Of a stretch of DNA of 64,000 bases, positions 26,042-35,536 are shown one piece after another (the stretch's first letter is position 1; each line of letters starts with the position of its first letter). The stretch is from Cellvibrio sp. PSBB023. Its GTDB lineage: Bacteria > Pseudomonadota > Gammaproteobacteria > Pseudomonadales > Cellvibrionaceae. The position numbers and the translations under genes are program-made. The stretch is taken from contig NZ_CP019799.1 of NCBI RefSeq assembly GCF_002007605.1, positions 1,922,001-1,986,000 of the forward strand, read 5' to 3'. The notes under the pieces were generated by a model. That model saw only the letters and a program-made list of their open reading frames with translations, was not told where the DNA came from and did no database searches.

Positions 26042-27937
26042 TTACAAGCGGAAAGTAGACACCTTGTCATTCAGGCCACTGGCCAGATCCTGCAAGTCCT
26101 TGGCGCGACGCTCACCTTGATTTGCTTCTGTCGCTGAATTGTCGGCCACAGTTTTAATCGCAGTGATATTGGTCAATACCTCTTTCACCACATGGCTTTG
26201 CTCTTCTGCTGCGGTGGCAATTTGCCCGGCCATACTACTGATGGCGCCCACGGCTTCGTTGATTTTATCCAGTGAGCGCGAGGCGTTGTCCGCATTATCC
26301 ACGCTACCTGTTGCCAGACAGCGACTGTCATCCATAATCGCGACCGCATTTTGCGCCGTAGCTTGCAAGGTGCCGATCATGGTTTGGATTTCCTCTGTGC
26401 TCGCATGGGTTCGCTGGGACAAGACACGCACCTCATCCGCCACTACCGCAAACCCCCTGCCCTGCTCACCTGCACGGGCAGCCTCAATCGCCGCATTGAG
26501 GGCAAGCAAATTGGTTTGCTCGGCAATCCCCTTAATAGTCGCCAGAATACCGCTGATATTTTGCGCATTGCTGTTCAGGGCAGAAATTACACTGCCCGCC
26601 TGCTCAACCTTGTTGGCCAGAACCACAATGGAATCGCGGGTTTTATCCACTTGCTGCTTGCCATCACTGGCACTGCCTACTGACTCCCGCACTGAATCCG
26701 CGGTGTGTTCGGCGTGATGTGCGATCTCCTGGGTGGCATTGGTCATCTCGTTCATCGCTTGGGCGACCATACCGATTTGCTGCTGCTGAACCCCCAGCTC
26801 ACGCACAGAGGTCACCGCTGAATCAGCCATGGCGCGCGCATTTTCCTGCAACTCGCTGGCCTGGGTGCGGATATGGCGCACCAGATCATTCATATGGTCC
26901 ACAAAGGAATTGAAGTTGGCCGCCAATTGGCCGACCTCGTCATTGGAGGTCACCGGCAAACGCCGGGACAAATCGCCACCGCCTGATGCGATATCAGACA
27001 GGGATTGGGACACATTGTGCAAAGGCTGTAATAACACGCCATTGAACCAATTCAAGGCGATCAAGGCGACAATCAGCAGCACCAGGATAGTTGCCAGTTG
27101 CCCCACCAGCGCCGAGTGCACCGGGCCAACCAACAAGTCGCGCTCCAGCAACATGACCAACACCAAGTCACTGCCGGGGATGGCATCGGCAAAAATCTGC
27201 ATGGTTTTGCCGTCCAGTTCAACCAGGTGCAGCTCATGTTTGTCGCGCTGGATTTGCTGTAGCCGGCTTGCCGTCAAATCAGCGGAAATACCCAGTAAAG
27301 GCTTGTTGAGTAGCTTCTGGTCTGCATGGGAGAAAACCTTGTCGCCGCGCACAATAAACATGTAGCCATTGCCTGGCAGGTCGATATCCCGCAGTTGCTG
27401 GACTATAGCGTCAATCACCACATCTATACCCAGAATAGCCTTGATACTGCCATCACTGTTGAGCACCGCCCGCCCGAGCGATACCACATTTTTACCGGTT
27501 GCCGATGCTACCGATGGATCGGCGATATAAGTTTCACGAGGATTTTTCGTCGCGGCGATATACCAGCCCCAGACTCGCGGGTCGTCGTTACCTGCGGCCA
27601 TAACCAGATTATTGGCGTTAAATAGCTGACCATCAGCGAATGCCAAAAAACTGTTATCCACATCGGCCGATACTTTTACCTGATTCAAGTGCGCATTGTA
27701 GTTTTCTTCGGTGACTGTCGCGGGGAATGCCTCCAGCGCCTTACCCTTCAACGCGAACCAGTCGCTCACATATTTGCTAAACGTCGCCGAAATACCGGCA
27801 ATCTGGCGATTAATATTCACTTCCATCGCCTTGATGGCCGACATATAAGACAGGTAGGAAACCGCACACCCCACCAATAAGAGAGATACGGCTACCGCCG
27901 CACTGATTTTTTTGCGTAGTGACCAATTTGCCGCCAT
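26042..27937 (-). CDS. Methyl-accepting chemotaxis protein with periplasmic Cache domain
   Basis: Transmembrane chemoreceptor of 631 residues. Helix 1 is about 9-32. A periplasmic double-Cache ligand domain spans about 35-270 ([36 protein letters not shown]). Helix 2 is about 275-298, then HAMP (about 300-350) and a cytoplasmic signalling domain with the hairpin tip [32 protein letters not shown]. The Cache type usually binds amino acids, organic acids or amines; the ligand is unknown. No WEEF-type tail. It is a single gene between argG and sbcB. Confidence 0.95.
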   Translation of the reverse strand: MAANWSLRKKISAAVAVSLLLVGCAVSYLSYMSAIKAMEVNINRQIAGISATFSKYVSDWFALKGKALEAFPATVTEENYNAHLNQVKVSADVDNSFLAFADGQLFNANNLVMAAGNDDPRVWGWYIAATKNPRETYIADPSVASATGKNVVSLGRAVLNSDGSIKAILGIDVVIDAIVQQLRDIDLPGNGYMFIVRGDKVFSHADQKLLNKPLLGISADLTASRLQQIQRDKHELHLVELDGKTMQIFADAIPGSDLVLVMLLERDLLVGPVHSALVGQLATILVLLIVALIALNWFNGVLLQPLHNVSQSLSDIASGGGDLSRRLPVTSNDEVGQLAANFNSFVDHMNDLVRHIRTQASELQENARAMADSAVTSVRELGVQQQQIGMVAQAMNEMTNATQEIAHHAEHTADSVRESVGSASDGKQQVDKTRDSIVVLANKVEQAGSVISALNSNAQNISGILATIKGIAEQTNLLALNAAIEAARAGEQGRGFAVVADEVRVLSQRTHASTEEIQTMIGTLQATAQNAVAIMDDSRCLATGSVDNADNASRSLDKINEAVGAISSMAGQIATAAEEQSHVVKEVLTNITAIKTVADNSATEANQGERRAKDLQDLASGLNDKVSTFRL

Positions 27938-28106
27938 GTTATGACCTCTGGGTACTAGAGCCCCGTCGTTGTAGGGCTTATATAGTTATTAGTATTTACA
28001 TCTCTCACACATACGCGCGCCGTGACCATGACGCGCCCGAACCAACATCCTCCGTTAACCAGGTTTTCCCATATTTCGCCTTTATCAAAGACCTTCTGTA
28101 ATCAGC

Positions 28107-29570
28107 TTAGCAGTTGGCTTTTAACTTATCGGCATAAAGCAGTAATTCCTTTAGAAGGCTTCTCTGCTGTTCACTGGTTTCCTCCGCATGCATCAGTGCC
28201 ACCACCCTCTGATCAAATTCGCCAAGGGTCAAACTTGATTGCGCCTCCGGCGAGGTCAAGCGCCAGCGGCAGAACTCGCGCCAACGCTCTTGCTCTGCCG
28301 CTGTGAGGCTGGCGGGGAAGTTGCGCGCGCGGTAGCGGAATAGCATTTCCGGCAATCGAGGATCACGAAATGGGAAATCCGCGCTGGCTAGAGTGGCAGG
28401 GTCTGCACTGCGCACGCGCGTCATCAAGCGCTTGTCTTGCTCATCAAAAAAACCGCTGTAGAGCTGTTGCTCCGGGTCAGTTTTTTCCGCAAAAGATTGG
28501 GTGGAATACAACTGGTGCAAACGCTGTAGCAGGGATTCACGTTCACTCAACGTCAGGTTGCGCAGGGTATGCCAATGGGTTTCGCAGCGCTGCTTATCAA
28601 TGTGCAGGCGCTGGGCCGTAGCATCATCCAACATGGCAGCGGGCAACAACATAGGCGTTTTATTCATGTGCACTTCTTTCAGTGCCAGACGCTCCACACC
28701 TTCTGGCAAGTCTTCTGTGCGAGTAAACAAACGCTGCTGCAATTCTTCTACCGGCAAGGTCAAGAGTGCCTGTGGATCAGCATTCAGGTTGTAAGCAATC
28801 ACCGAGTTTTTGTTGGTCGGGTGCATCGCCAGAGGAACAACCAGGGCAGCATTACCATTCTCACCGGCAAAGCGCGACGAAATGTGCAGCAAGGGCTTGC
28901 AACCGTCGATATCAATCATACTCGCTGCAAAGCGCTTATCGCGCAGGCGATAGGCATAGTCATAGAGTTTGGGATGGCGGGTTTTTATCAGTTTGGCGAC
29001 GGCGATGGTAGCGTAGACATCCGACAGCGCATCATGGGCTGCTTCATGTTTGAGGTTATTGGCCTGGCTCAGCATCTCCAATTTGAAGCAGGGGCGACCA
29101 TCATCGTAATTGGGCCATTCAATTCCCTCGGGACGCAGTGCGCGCGTCATGCGCACCATATCGATAATGTCCCAGCGGGAGTTGCCATTGCGCCACTCGC
29201 GCTCGTAAGGATCGTAGAAATTACGGTAGAGGGTATAACGGGTAACTTCATCGTCAAAGCGGATCGAGTTATAGCCCACACCACAGGTTCCCGGGCGCGC
29301 TAGTTCGCGGTGAATCGCGGCAATAAATTCGTACTCGGGCAAGCCCTTGGCTTGCGCAACCTGCGGCAATAGACCGGTAATTAAACAGGCTTCCGGCTTG
29401 GGTAATACATCGGCGGCGGGCTGGCAATAAATCATCAAAGGCTCATCAATCACATTGAGCGCTTCATCGGTACGCACGCCGGCAAATTGTGAAGGCCGAT
29501 CAATGGCAGGGATCTCGCCCCAGGTTTCGTAATCGTGCCAATAAAGGCTTGCCGTGGTTTCATTTTTCAT
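28107..29570 (-). CDS. sbcB: Exodeoxyribonuclease I
   Basis: Single-strand 3'-5' exonuclease of 487 residues used in mismatch repair and recombination. DEDD motifs: WHDYETWG (ExoI), GYNSIRFDDEVTRY (ExoII) and HDALSDVYATIAVAKL (ExoIII). An SH3-like and C-terminal domain follow, of normal length. It is divergent from the carbonic anhydrase gene, 150 bp apart. Confidence 0.97.
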   Translation of the reverse strand: MKNETTASLYWHDYETWGEIPAIDRPSQFAGVRTDEALNVIDEPLMIYCQPAADVLPKPEACLITGLLPQVAQAKGLPEYEFIAAIHRELARPGTCGVGYNSIRFDDEVTRYTLYRNFYDPYEREWRNGNSRWDIIDMVRMTRALRPEGIEWPNYDDGRPCFKLEMLSQANNLKHEAAHDALSDVYATIAVAKLIKTRHPKLYDYAYRLRDKRFAASMIDIDGCKPLLHISSRFAGENGNAALVVPLAMHPTNKNSVIAYNLNADPQALLTLPVEELQQRLFTRTEDLPEGVERLALKEVHMNKTPMLLPAAMLDDATAQRLHIDKQRCETHWHTLRNLTLSERESLLQRLHQLYSTQSFAEKTDPEQQLYSGFFDEQDKRLMTRVRSADPATLASADFPFRDPRLPEMLFRYRARNFPASLTAAEQERWREFCRWRLTSPEAQSSLTLGEFDQRVVALMHAEETSEQQRSLLKELLLYADKLKANC

Positions 29571-29720
29571 ACAATTTATTCCAAAAGTATTTCCTCGGGT
29601 GCACTCCGCTTTGCTGCACCAAGAGCGGGCAATCTAACACCTCACTATCAGTTTCCCCTATACTGCGGCCTGATTTTTGTGACACATATTCTCAACCTAA
29701 AGTCCCGCCTTGGAGCCATT

Positions 29721-30350
29721 ATGAGTGATTTAGAGAGCCTGTTTGCCAGCAATATAAAATGGGCCGAAGACATCAAACGCAAAGAGCCTGACTTTTTTTC
29801 AAATCTGGCTAAACAACAAGCACCAGAATATTTGTGGATTGGCTGTTCGGACAGCCGTGTGCCCGCTAACCAGATCGTTGATTTGGCTCCCGGCGAATTA
29901 TTTGTGCACCGCAATGTTGCCAATGTCGTGATTCATACCGACCTCAACTGTATGACCGTTTTAAATTACGCCGTTGAATTTCTCAAAGTAAAACACGTCA
30001 TGGTTACCGGCCACTATGGTTGCGGTGGCGTAAAAGCGGCGCTGGAAAATCGCAAGCTGGGGCTGATCGATTATTGGCTGCGTAATATTCGCGATGTCTA
30101 CTACAACAACAAAGACATCATGGATCAAATTAGTGATCCCGACGAGCGAATCAATCGCTTGTGTGAACTGAATGTTGTGCAGCAGGTTGAAAATATCGCG
30201 CGCAGCAATATTGTGCAAAATGCCTGGTCTCGCGGCCAGGAACTTACCATCCACGGTTGGATTTACGACATTCACGACGGCATCCTACACAAACTGATGC
30301 CGCCTATCGATTCGGTTGAGCAAATCCCCGAGCAATACCGCCTCTACTAA
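29721..30350 (+). CDS. can: Beta-class carbonic anhydrase
   Basis: Zinc enzyme of 209 residues interconverting carbon dioxide and bicarbonate. Zinc ligands are in WIGCSDSRVPA (Cys and Asp) and TGHYGCGGVKAAL (His and Cys). GGAG lies six bases before the ATG at 29721. The open frame extends back to 29535, but that part lies over sbcB and is not expected to be translated. A long perfect inverted repeat stands 27 bp past its stop. Confidence 0.97.
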   Translation: MSDLESLFASNIKWAEDIKRKEPDFFSNLAKQQAPEYLWIGCSDSRVPANQIVDLAPGELFVHRNVANVVIHTDLNCMTVLNYAVEFLKVKHVMVTGHYGCGGVKAALENRKLGLIDYWLRNIRDVYYNNKDIMDQISDPDERINRLCELNVVQQVENIARSNIVQNAWSRGQELTIHGWIYDIHDGILHKLMPPIDSVEQIPEQYRLY

Positions 30351-30376
30351 TCAGCAACAAACTCGAATGCCATATC

Positions 30377-30415
30377 ACCGCCAGCAGTACCTACAAGGTC
30401 TGTACTGCTGGCGGT
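30377..30415. repeat. Perfect 14-bp inverted repeat after can
   Basis: ACCGCCAGCAGTAC at 30377-30390 and its exact reverse complement at 30402-30415 flank an 11-base loop. There is no adjacent T-run on the plus strand. It may be a strong mRNA 3'-end hairpin. Confidence 0.75.
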
Positions 30416-30544
30416 AATCCTCCGTAATATTTTCCTGCAAGTCAGTCTGTAACAATACCTTGGCCGGGCTAGAAAGCAGTCAATGCTGTTCTATACTTCG
30501 GTAGCAGATCCGCATCCCTGGGTTTTACACTGACGAGACAACCA

Positions 30545-32845
30545 ATGCACGGAGATTCACTGCCACCCGACCACCCAGCAGCGCCAGATGCGGCTACCTC
30601 GTCGGCGATGCAGTTGTTTAGCCAGCAACACCTGGAACCCGAGCAAGTCCATCAACTCTACAAAGGCTTTCCCCTGTCGCTGTTGGCATCGTTGGTGATT
30701 GCAACCATGCTCAGTGCATCGCAATGGAAAGTTATTGCCCACGCCGACATTATTCGCTGGAACCTGTTACTCAGCAGCGTACTCTTGCTTCGTATCGTGC
30801 TCTGGCTCTGCTGGAAAAATTTGCACCAGCTCTACTCCGCCCGCTTTTGGTTGAACAGCTTTCGCCTTGGCGCATGGTTAACCGGTATAGCCTGGGGCAC
30901 AGCCGCACTTCTACTATTCGCCGCCGAAGAAACTATTTACCAAGCCTTGCTAGCCTTCACTCTCGCCGGTGTGGCAACGGGTTCAATTACATCACTGACA
31001 GTCGATAAATATTCATCCATTGGTTTTGTCATTTTCACCGTCAGCCCACTCAGCATTGTCATGCTATTACAAGATGGCCCCACAGCTATTGCCATGTCAG
31101 GCATGTCATTTATTTTTATTTTTTTTGTATTGGCCAGCGCTAAACGTACGCGTAGCACTATGGTCGATCAACTCACCAAACAATTTGATTTATTACACCT
31201 GAGTGAAACACTGAATAAAAAGCAGCGATTGGAACACATTATCAATAACGCACAATCGATTTATATCAGTGAAAATAATATTCAATCCGCACTGGACAAT
31301 CTGCTGCGAGACACACTGGCGTTGTGCGACAGCAAACTGGGGTTTATAGGGCAAACCGACAAAGATGAACAAGGCCAGCCTTTTATGCGGGCACTGGTCT
31401 TTGCCAGCAACAAACCAAACGATTTACAACTGACATTATTCCGCGAAAAAAACTTACCTCCACAAGGTGAGTATCGCAATTTAAGCACCATTTTTGGCAG
31501 CATCATGCTCTCGGGTAAACCTGTGATTACCAGCCACTTGGGGCGCGACTTACGCGCCGCCACCCTTCCCCTCGGGCATCCTGCAATAGAAAGTTTTATC
31601 GGTATTCCTATTTTTAATGGTAAAGAACAGGTTGCCATTTTAGGTCTGGCTAACGCGCCAACTGGCTATAGCAACGACACTATTACCTATCTGGAACCCA
31701 TTCTGAAGAGCATCGCCCAATTTGTGCAAACGCTTAATCATGAACGCCAACATGAGCACGACCAAGCGGCGCTGGAAGCCAGCAACCAACAAAATCAAAC
31801 AATACTGAATGATATTGCCGACGGTATTGTGATTATTAATAAAGACGGCATTATTGAAAGTTTCAACCATGCAGCAGAAACGATTTTTGGTTATCGCGCC
31901 CCTCAGGTTATTGGCAAAAATGTCAATGTATTAATGCCTGAACCCTACAAGGCGATGCATGATGGCTACTTGAAAACCCACCTTCGTACCGGCAAAAAAA
32001 ATATTATTGGGATCGGGCGCGAAGTGCGTGGACTGCGGCGCAATGGCAATGAGTTTCCCATGGATTTAATGGTGTCGCGGGTATATCAACGGGGAGAACC
32101 GGTTTTTATTGGCATCATCCGTGACATCACCGAAAAAAAACGCATAGAGGATTTGCGCACACAATTTATCAGTGCAGCCACAAAAGAAATTATCGGACCA
32201 CTCAACCTCATCAGCGAAGCCATCAGCCTGCTTCACAAACGCGCTACAGAAACGCTACCGGAACATTTGGTGAACCTTACTGAAATAGCGCAAACCAATA
32301 GCAACCAGTTGCAAAAGCTCATGAGCGATTTGATTGAAGTACAAAATCTATCGCGCGGGGATGTCCCCTTTGAGTTGCGCAATCAGGCCGCACTCCCCTT
32401 GTTAAAAGACGCTGTTGCGCAGCAGAAAACCTTCTGCGCCATTTACCAAAATAGCGTTCTCATCAATGAAGATACCGGCAACTTTCCCATTTGTATCGAC
32501 GCCCATCGCTTCAAACAGGCGCTTGGACATTTGCTTCAATACCTGCTTAAAACATCGGGGCGCAATGGAGTTGTACAACTGAAGCTCTACGAGGAGCGTG
32601 GACAGGTAAAAATGAGCATGCACTGCAATAACCATAAACTGAGCGAACAGGCTCGCCACAGTCTACGCCAGCAACTGAGCCAAAATACTGCCATAACGCG
32701 CACAAATTATTACGATGGTAGTGAATTAGGTCTGGCGATTGCCAAAGAAATTATTGAAAAAATGTTGGGGAGCATTGAACTGGCTGATTCGGCAGACTCA
32801 CTGAATATTGTACTGGTATTTCCCCGGGCACCTCACAATTCCTAG
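30545..32845 (+). CDS. Membrane GAF-PAS sensor with FixL-type PAS and decayed histidine-kinase core
   Basis: 766 residues. About six membrane helices (42-200), a coiled segment, a GAF-like domain (about 240-400), a PAS domain (about 415-530), then a kinase-like part (about 535-760). The PAS is FixL-like: His472 in AMHDGY and Arg492 in GIGREV are 20 residues apart, as in the FixL heme ligand and its distal arginine, so heme and oxygen binding are possible. The HisKA segment reads FISAATKEIIGPL: Lys547 replaces the phosphoacceptor His. In the ATPase part both N-box asparagines are gone (HLLQYLLK), no DxGxG is seen, and only GSELGLAI remains. It is therefore probably a pseudokinase acting by interaction. 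It converges on cheB, 34 bp apart. Confidence 0.85.
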   Translation: MHGDSLPPDHPAAPDAATSSAMQLFSQQHLEPEQVHQLYKGFPLSLLASLVIATMLSASQWKVIAHADIIRWNLLLSSVLLLRIVLWLCWKNLHQLYSARFWLNSFRLGAWLTGIAWGTAALLLFAAEETIYQALLAFTLAGVATGSITSLTVDKYSSIGFVIFTVSPLSIVMLLQDGPTAIAMSGMSFIFIFFVLASAKRTRSTMVDQLTKQFDLLHLSETLNKKQRLEHIINNAQSIYISENNIQSALDNLLRDTLALCDSKLGFIGQTDKDEQGQPFMRALVFASNKPNDLQLTLFREKNLPPQGEYRNLSTIFGSIMLSGKPVITSHLGRDLRAATLPLGHPAIESFIGIPIFNGKEQVAILGLANAPTGYSNDTITYLEPILKSIAQFVQTLNHERQHEHDQAALEASNQQNQTILNDIADGIVIINKDGIIESFNHAAETIFGYRAPQVIGKNVNVLMPEPYKAMHDGYLKTHLRTGKKNIIGIGREVRGLRRNGNEFPMDLMVSRVYQRGEPVFIGIIRDITEKKRIEDLRTQFISAATKEIIGPLNLISEAISLLHKRATETLPEHLVNLTEIAQTNSNQLQKLMSDLIEVQNLSRGDVPFELRNQAALPLLKDAVAQQKTFCAIYQNSVLINEDTGNFPICIDAHRFKQALGHLLQYLLKTSGRNGVVQLKLYEERGQVKMSMHCNNHKLSEQARHSLRQQLSQNTAITRTNYYDGSELGLAIAKEIIEKMLGSIELADSADSLNIVLVFPRAPHNS

Positions 32846-32879
32846 CGACATTTTACATTGCACAAAGGCCTGAAAAAAT

Positions 32880-33947
32880 TTAAAGGCGATTACCGCTGCC
32901 CATTGCTTTTATTTTCTCAAGCAGTACAGCCCCCATAGTGCCTAGCTCAACGGTTTGATCCACACCACCAACAGATACAGCCTCTTTGGGCATACCGTAA
33001 ACTACACAACTCGCCTCGTCCTGAGCCAGGGTATAACCACCGTGCTCGCGAATATTCAACATGCCTTTGGCACCATCCTTGCCCATGCCGGTTAAGAGTA
33101 CACCCAACACATTTTTACCTCCCGCCAAAGCGACTGATTCCATCATTACATCAACCGCTGGTCGATGACGATGCACTGGTTCAGCATCGGATAATTTCAC
33201 CACATAATCCGCACCAGAACGCACGACAATCAAATGATGCCCTCCAGGCGCCAAATAGGCATGGCCGGGTAAAATCCGTTCACCGCCTTTGGCTTCCACA
33301 ACATGAAGACGTGTTAGCTTATCCAGCCGCTCGGCAAAGGTGCGGGTGAACCCTGGCGGCATATGTTGGGTCATCACTATACCGGGTACCGCCGCAGGTA
33401 ATTGCATGAGCAACTCTTTGATGGCTTCAGTTCCTCCGGTTGAGGCACCTATGGCAATTATTTTTTCTGTGCTTTGCAAACGCCCACCAGTGGCAATTTT
33501 TTGTTCTGTTTTTAAGGCAGTGACATTTTTTTTAACAGGAGCCTTAACCTTTGCAACAGCGGCTTCCTGAATCTTTTCCACAATCAAGTCCGTGTACTCA
33601 CGGATACCGCTGGCAATACCTAATTTGGGTTTTGGAATAAAATCAACAGCGCCCAATTCCAGCGCGCGCAAAGTTGCATCCGCCCCCTCTTCCGTCAAGG
33701 TGGAAATCATAACCACCGGTGTGGGGCGCGCATTCATTAATTTCTCTAAAAAACTTAACCCATCCATGCGTGGCATTTCTATATCCAGGGTAATAACATC
33801 CGGTGAAAACTGTTTTACCATGTCACGCGCCACAAAGGCATCCGGGGCCAAACCAACCAATTCAAGGCCCGGTGTAGCGCGAATAATCTCAGCCAACAAA
33901 CTGCGCACTAATGCAGAATCATCCACCACAAGCACTTTGATTGCCAC
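32880..33947 (-). CDS. cheB: Chemotaxis response regulator methylesterase CheB
   Basis: 355 residues. A receiver domain (about 1-125, VVDDSALVR, phospho-Asp in TLDIEMPRMDG, Lys in PKPKLG) is joined by a Lys/Ala-rich linker to a methylesterase domain (about 160-350). Active-site Ser is in GASTGGT, His in TQHMPPGFT and Asp in TGMGKDG. It demethylates or deamidates chemoreceptors. Last gene of the che operon, two bases after cheD. Confidence 0.97.
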   Translation of the reverse strand: MAIKVLVVDDSALVRSLLAEIIRATPGLELVGLAPDAFVARDMVKQFSPDVITLDIEMPRMDGLSFLEKLMNARPTPVVMISTLTEEGADATLRALELGAVDFIPKPKLGIASGIREYTDLIVEKIQEAAVAKVKAPVKKNVTALKTEQKIATGGRLQSTEKIIAIGASTGGTEAIKELLMQLPAAVPGIVMTQHMPPGFTRTFAERLDKLTRLHVVEAKGGERILPGHAYLAPGGHHLIVVRSGADYVVKLSDAEPVHRHRPAVDVMMESVALAGGKNVLGVLLTGMGKDGAKGMLNIREHGGYTLAQDEASCVVYGMPKEAVSVGGVDQTVELGTMGAVLLEKIKAMGSGNRL

Positions 33948-33949
33948 AG

Positions 33950-34567
33950 TTAATTCTCCGAAAAAAGTTCAACATCGCCACTTTTAGGCGTGTACTTCAC
34001 TCGCATACGGTATTCACTTTCACGATCCATAATGGTGGTATTGTGAATGGATTTTATTTTTTTAATCATCACCTTACCGCTATTCGGAAAAAAATATACC
34101 TTACGCGGATAAGAGCCCAACAAGTCCTGGGCAATAATAGGGATTCCCTCATTGTGCAAATAATCCAATACAAATTCGGCGTTACGTTCACCAACATTAT
34201 TGACTGTCAACCCACGCAGCACATTACCACCACCAAATATTTTGGCCTCAAGACGATTGCGGTTGGCACCAATTTTGAGCAAATGGTTAATTAATAATTC
34301 CATGGCGTAACTACCATAGCGTGCCGATTCCGTTAATAAGCCGGTCTGATTACTCTCATCATTGGGCAACAAAAAATGGTTCATGCCACCTGCGCCGCTG
34401 TACCTATCGCGCAAACACACCGCCACACAAGAACCCAGCACAGTCACAATTAATTTGTTACTGGCGGTCACATAATATTCTCCCGGTAAAATTTTTACTG
34501 CCTCACAATCAAAATGACGGTCGTAATAACTGTTGGGAGAAAAATGTACATCCTGTTCATATTTCAT
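33950..34567 (-). CDS. cheD: Chemoreceptor glutamine deamidase CheD
   Basis: About 205 residues. The catalytic Cys lies in TVLGSCVAVCLRD, the His in GGMNHFLLP, and the CheD core continues through KIFGGGNVL and LGSYPRKVYFFPNSGKV. It converts receptor Gln to Glu. The ATG at 34567 has AAGG eight bases upstream and overlaps the end of cheR; ATG 34582 is an alternative. Confidence 0.94.
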   Translation of the reverse strand: MKYEQDVHFSPNSYYDRHFDCEAVKILPGEYYVTASNKLIVTVLGSCVAVCLRDRYSGAGGMNHFLLPNDESNQTGLLTESARYGSYAMELLINHLLKIGANRNRLEAKIFGGGNVLRGLTVNNVGERNAEFVLDYLHNEGIPIIAQDLLGSYPRKVYFFPNSGKVMIKKIKSIHNTTIMDRESEYRMRVKYTPKSGDVELFSEN

Positions 34568-35423
34568 GCCCGGCACCTTCATCCGCAGTACTTGCCAAAT
34601 GATAAGTTGTTTTGCCCACCAGCCTGACTAAATGTGTAGCTTGGGTAAAACTTTCCGAGTGCCCTGCAATATAAAGTCCATCGGGTCTGAGTAACCGCGT
34701 CATGCGTTCCAGCAATGCCATTTGTGTTGGCTTATCAAAATAAATCATGACATTGCGACAAAAAATAACATCGAATGGACCTTGTAATGGCCAATGTTTG
34801 TCGAGCAGGTTTATTTTTTTAAACTCCACCAAGCGTCGCAGCTGATCTATCACTTTAGCCTTACCGGCATTACTGCCTTTGCCGCGCAGGAAAAACTGTT
34901 TTTTCTGTTCCAGCGGCAAGGCTTCAATGCGATCCAGGCTGTAAACTCCACGGCTAGCCTCCGCCAGTACATTGCTATCAATATCAGAGGCAATAATATC
35001 CACTGGAGGATCATAGCGCCCAAAGGCTTCTGCCAGTGTAATCGCAATTGAATAGGGCTCTTCACCGGTGCTGGATGCTGCACACCACACGCGTAACCGG
35101 TGCGCACGCGATTGATGCTGTTTGGCATAATCCGCCAGAATAGTAAAATGGTGAGACTCCCGAAAAAATGCCGTGAGATTAGTCGTCAGTGCATTAACGA
35201 ACTCTTCCTGTTCTGCGGGCTCCTGCTCGAGGTAGGTTAAATAGGTAGCAAAATCCTGCAGGTGCAACGCCCGCAAGCGGCGCGCTAAACGGCTATATAC
35301 CAACTGTTTTTTGCTATCGCCCAAGTGAATTCCAGCTTTGCGATAGATAATTACCTTTATTCGTTCAAAGTCCACATCGCGATAATTAAACTCACGAGTG
35401 GATTCAACCCGAGATCTGACCAT
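34557..35423 (-). CDS. cheR: Chemotaxis protein methyltransferase CheR
   Basis: SAM-dependent methyltransferase of 288 residues acting on receptor glutamates. An N-terminal helical domain (about 15-80) precedes the catalytic domain with LTAFFRESHHF, the SAM site VWCAASSTGEEPYS, IASDIDS and FDVIFCRNVMIYFD. It lies downstream of a soluble MCP whose C-terminus ends WEEF, a likely docking peptide for this enzyme. It overlaps cheD. Confidence 0.97.
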   Translation of the reverse strand: MVRSRVESTREFNYRDVDFERIKVIIYRKAGIHLGDSKKQLVYSRLARRLRALHLQDFATYLTYLEQEPAEQEEFVNALTTNLTAFFRESHHFTILADYAKQHQSRAHRLRVWCAASSTGEEPYSIAITLAEAFGRYDPPVDIIASDIDSNVLAEASRGVYSLDRIEALPLEQKKQFFLRGKGSNAGKAKVIDQLRRLVEFKKINLLDKHWPLQGPFDVIFCRNVMIYFDKPTQMALLERMTRLLRPDGLYIAGHSESFTQATHLVRLVGKTTYHLASTADEGAGHEI

Positions 35424-35536
35424 TTTTTTGCTCTACGCACACATGCGATTGGCTCCTACTTGCAGAGCACAGCCAATAATCACCGCCACAAATAAAAGAT
35501 GCACGTGGCGGTATGAATTCCCTGAATTCGCTGCAA

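Noticed and set aside
29535..29720. N-terminal extension of the carbonic anhydrase frame
   Set aside because: It lies over the 5' end of sbcB, has no family match, and the ATG at 29721 has a good SD and the normal N-terminus.
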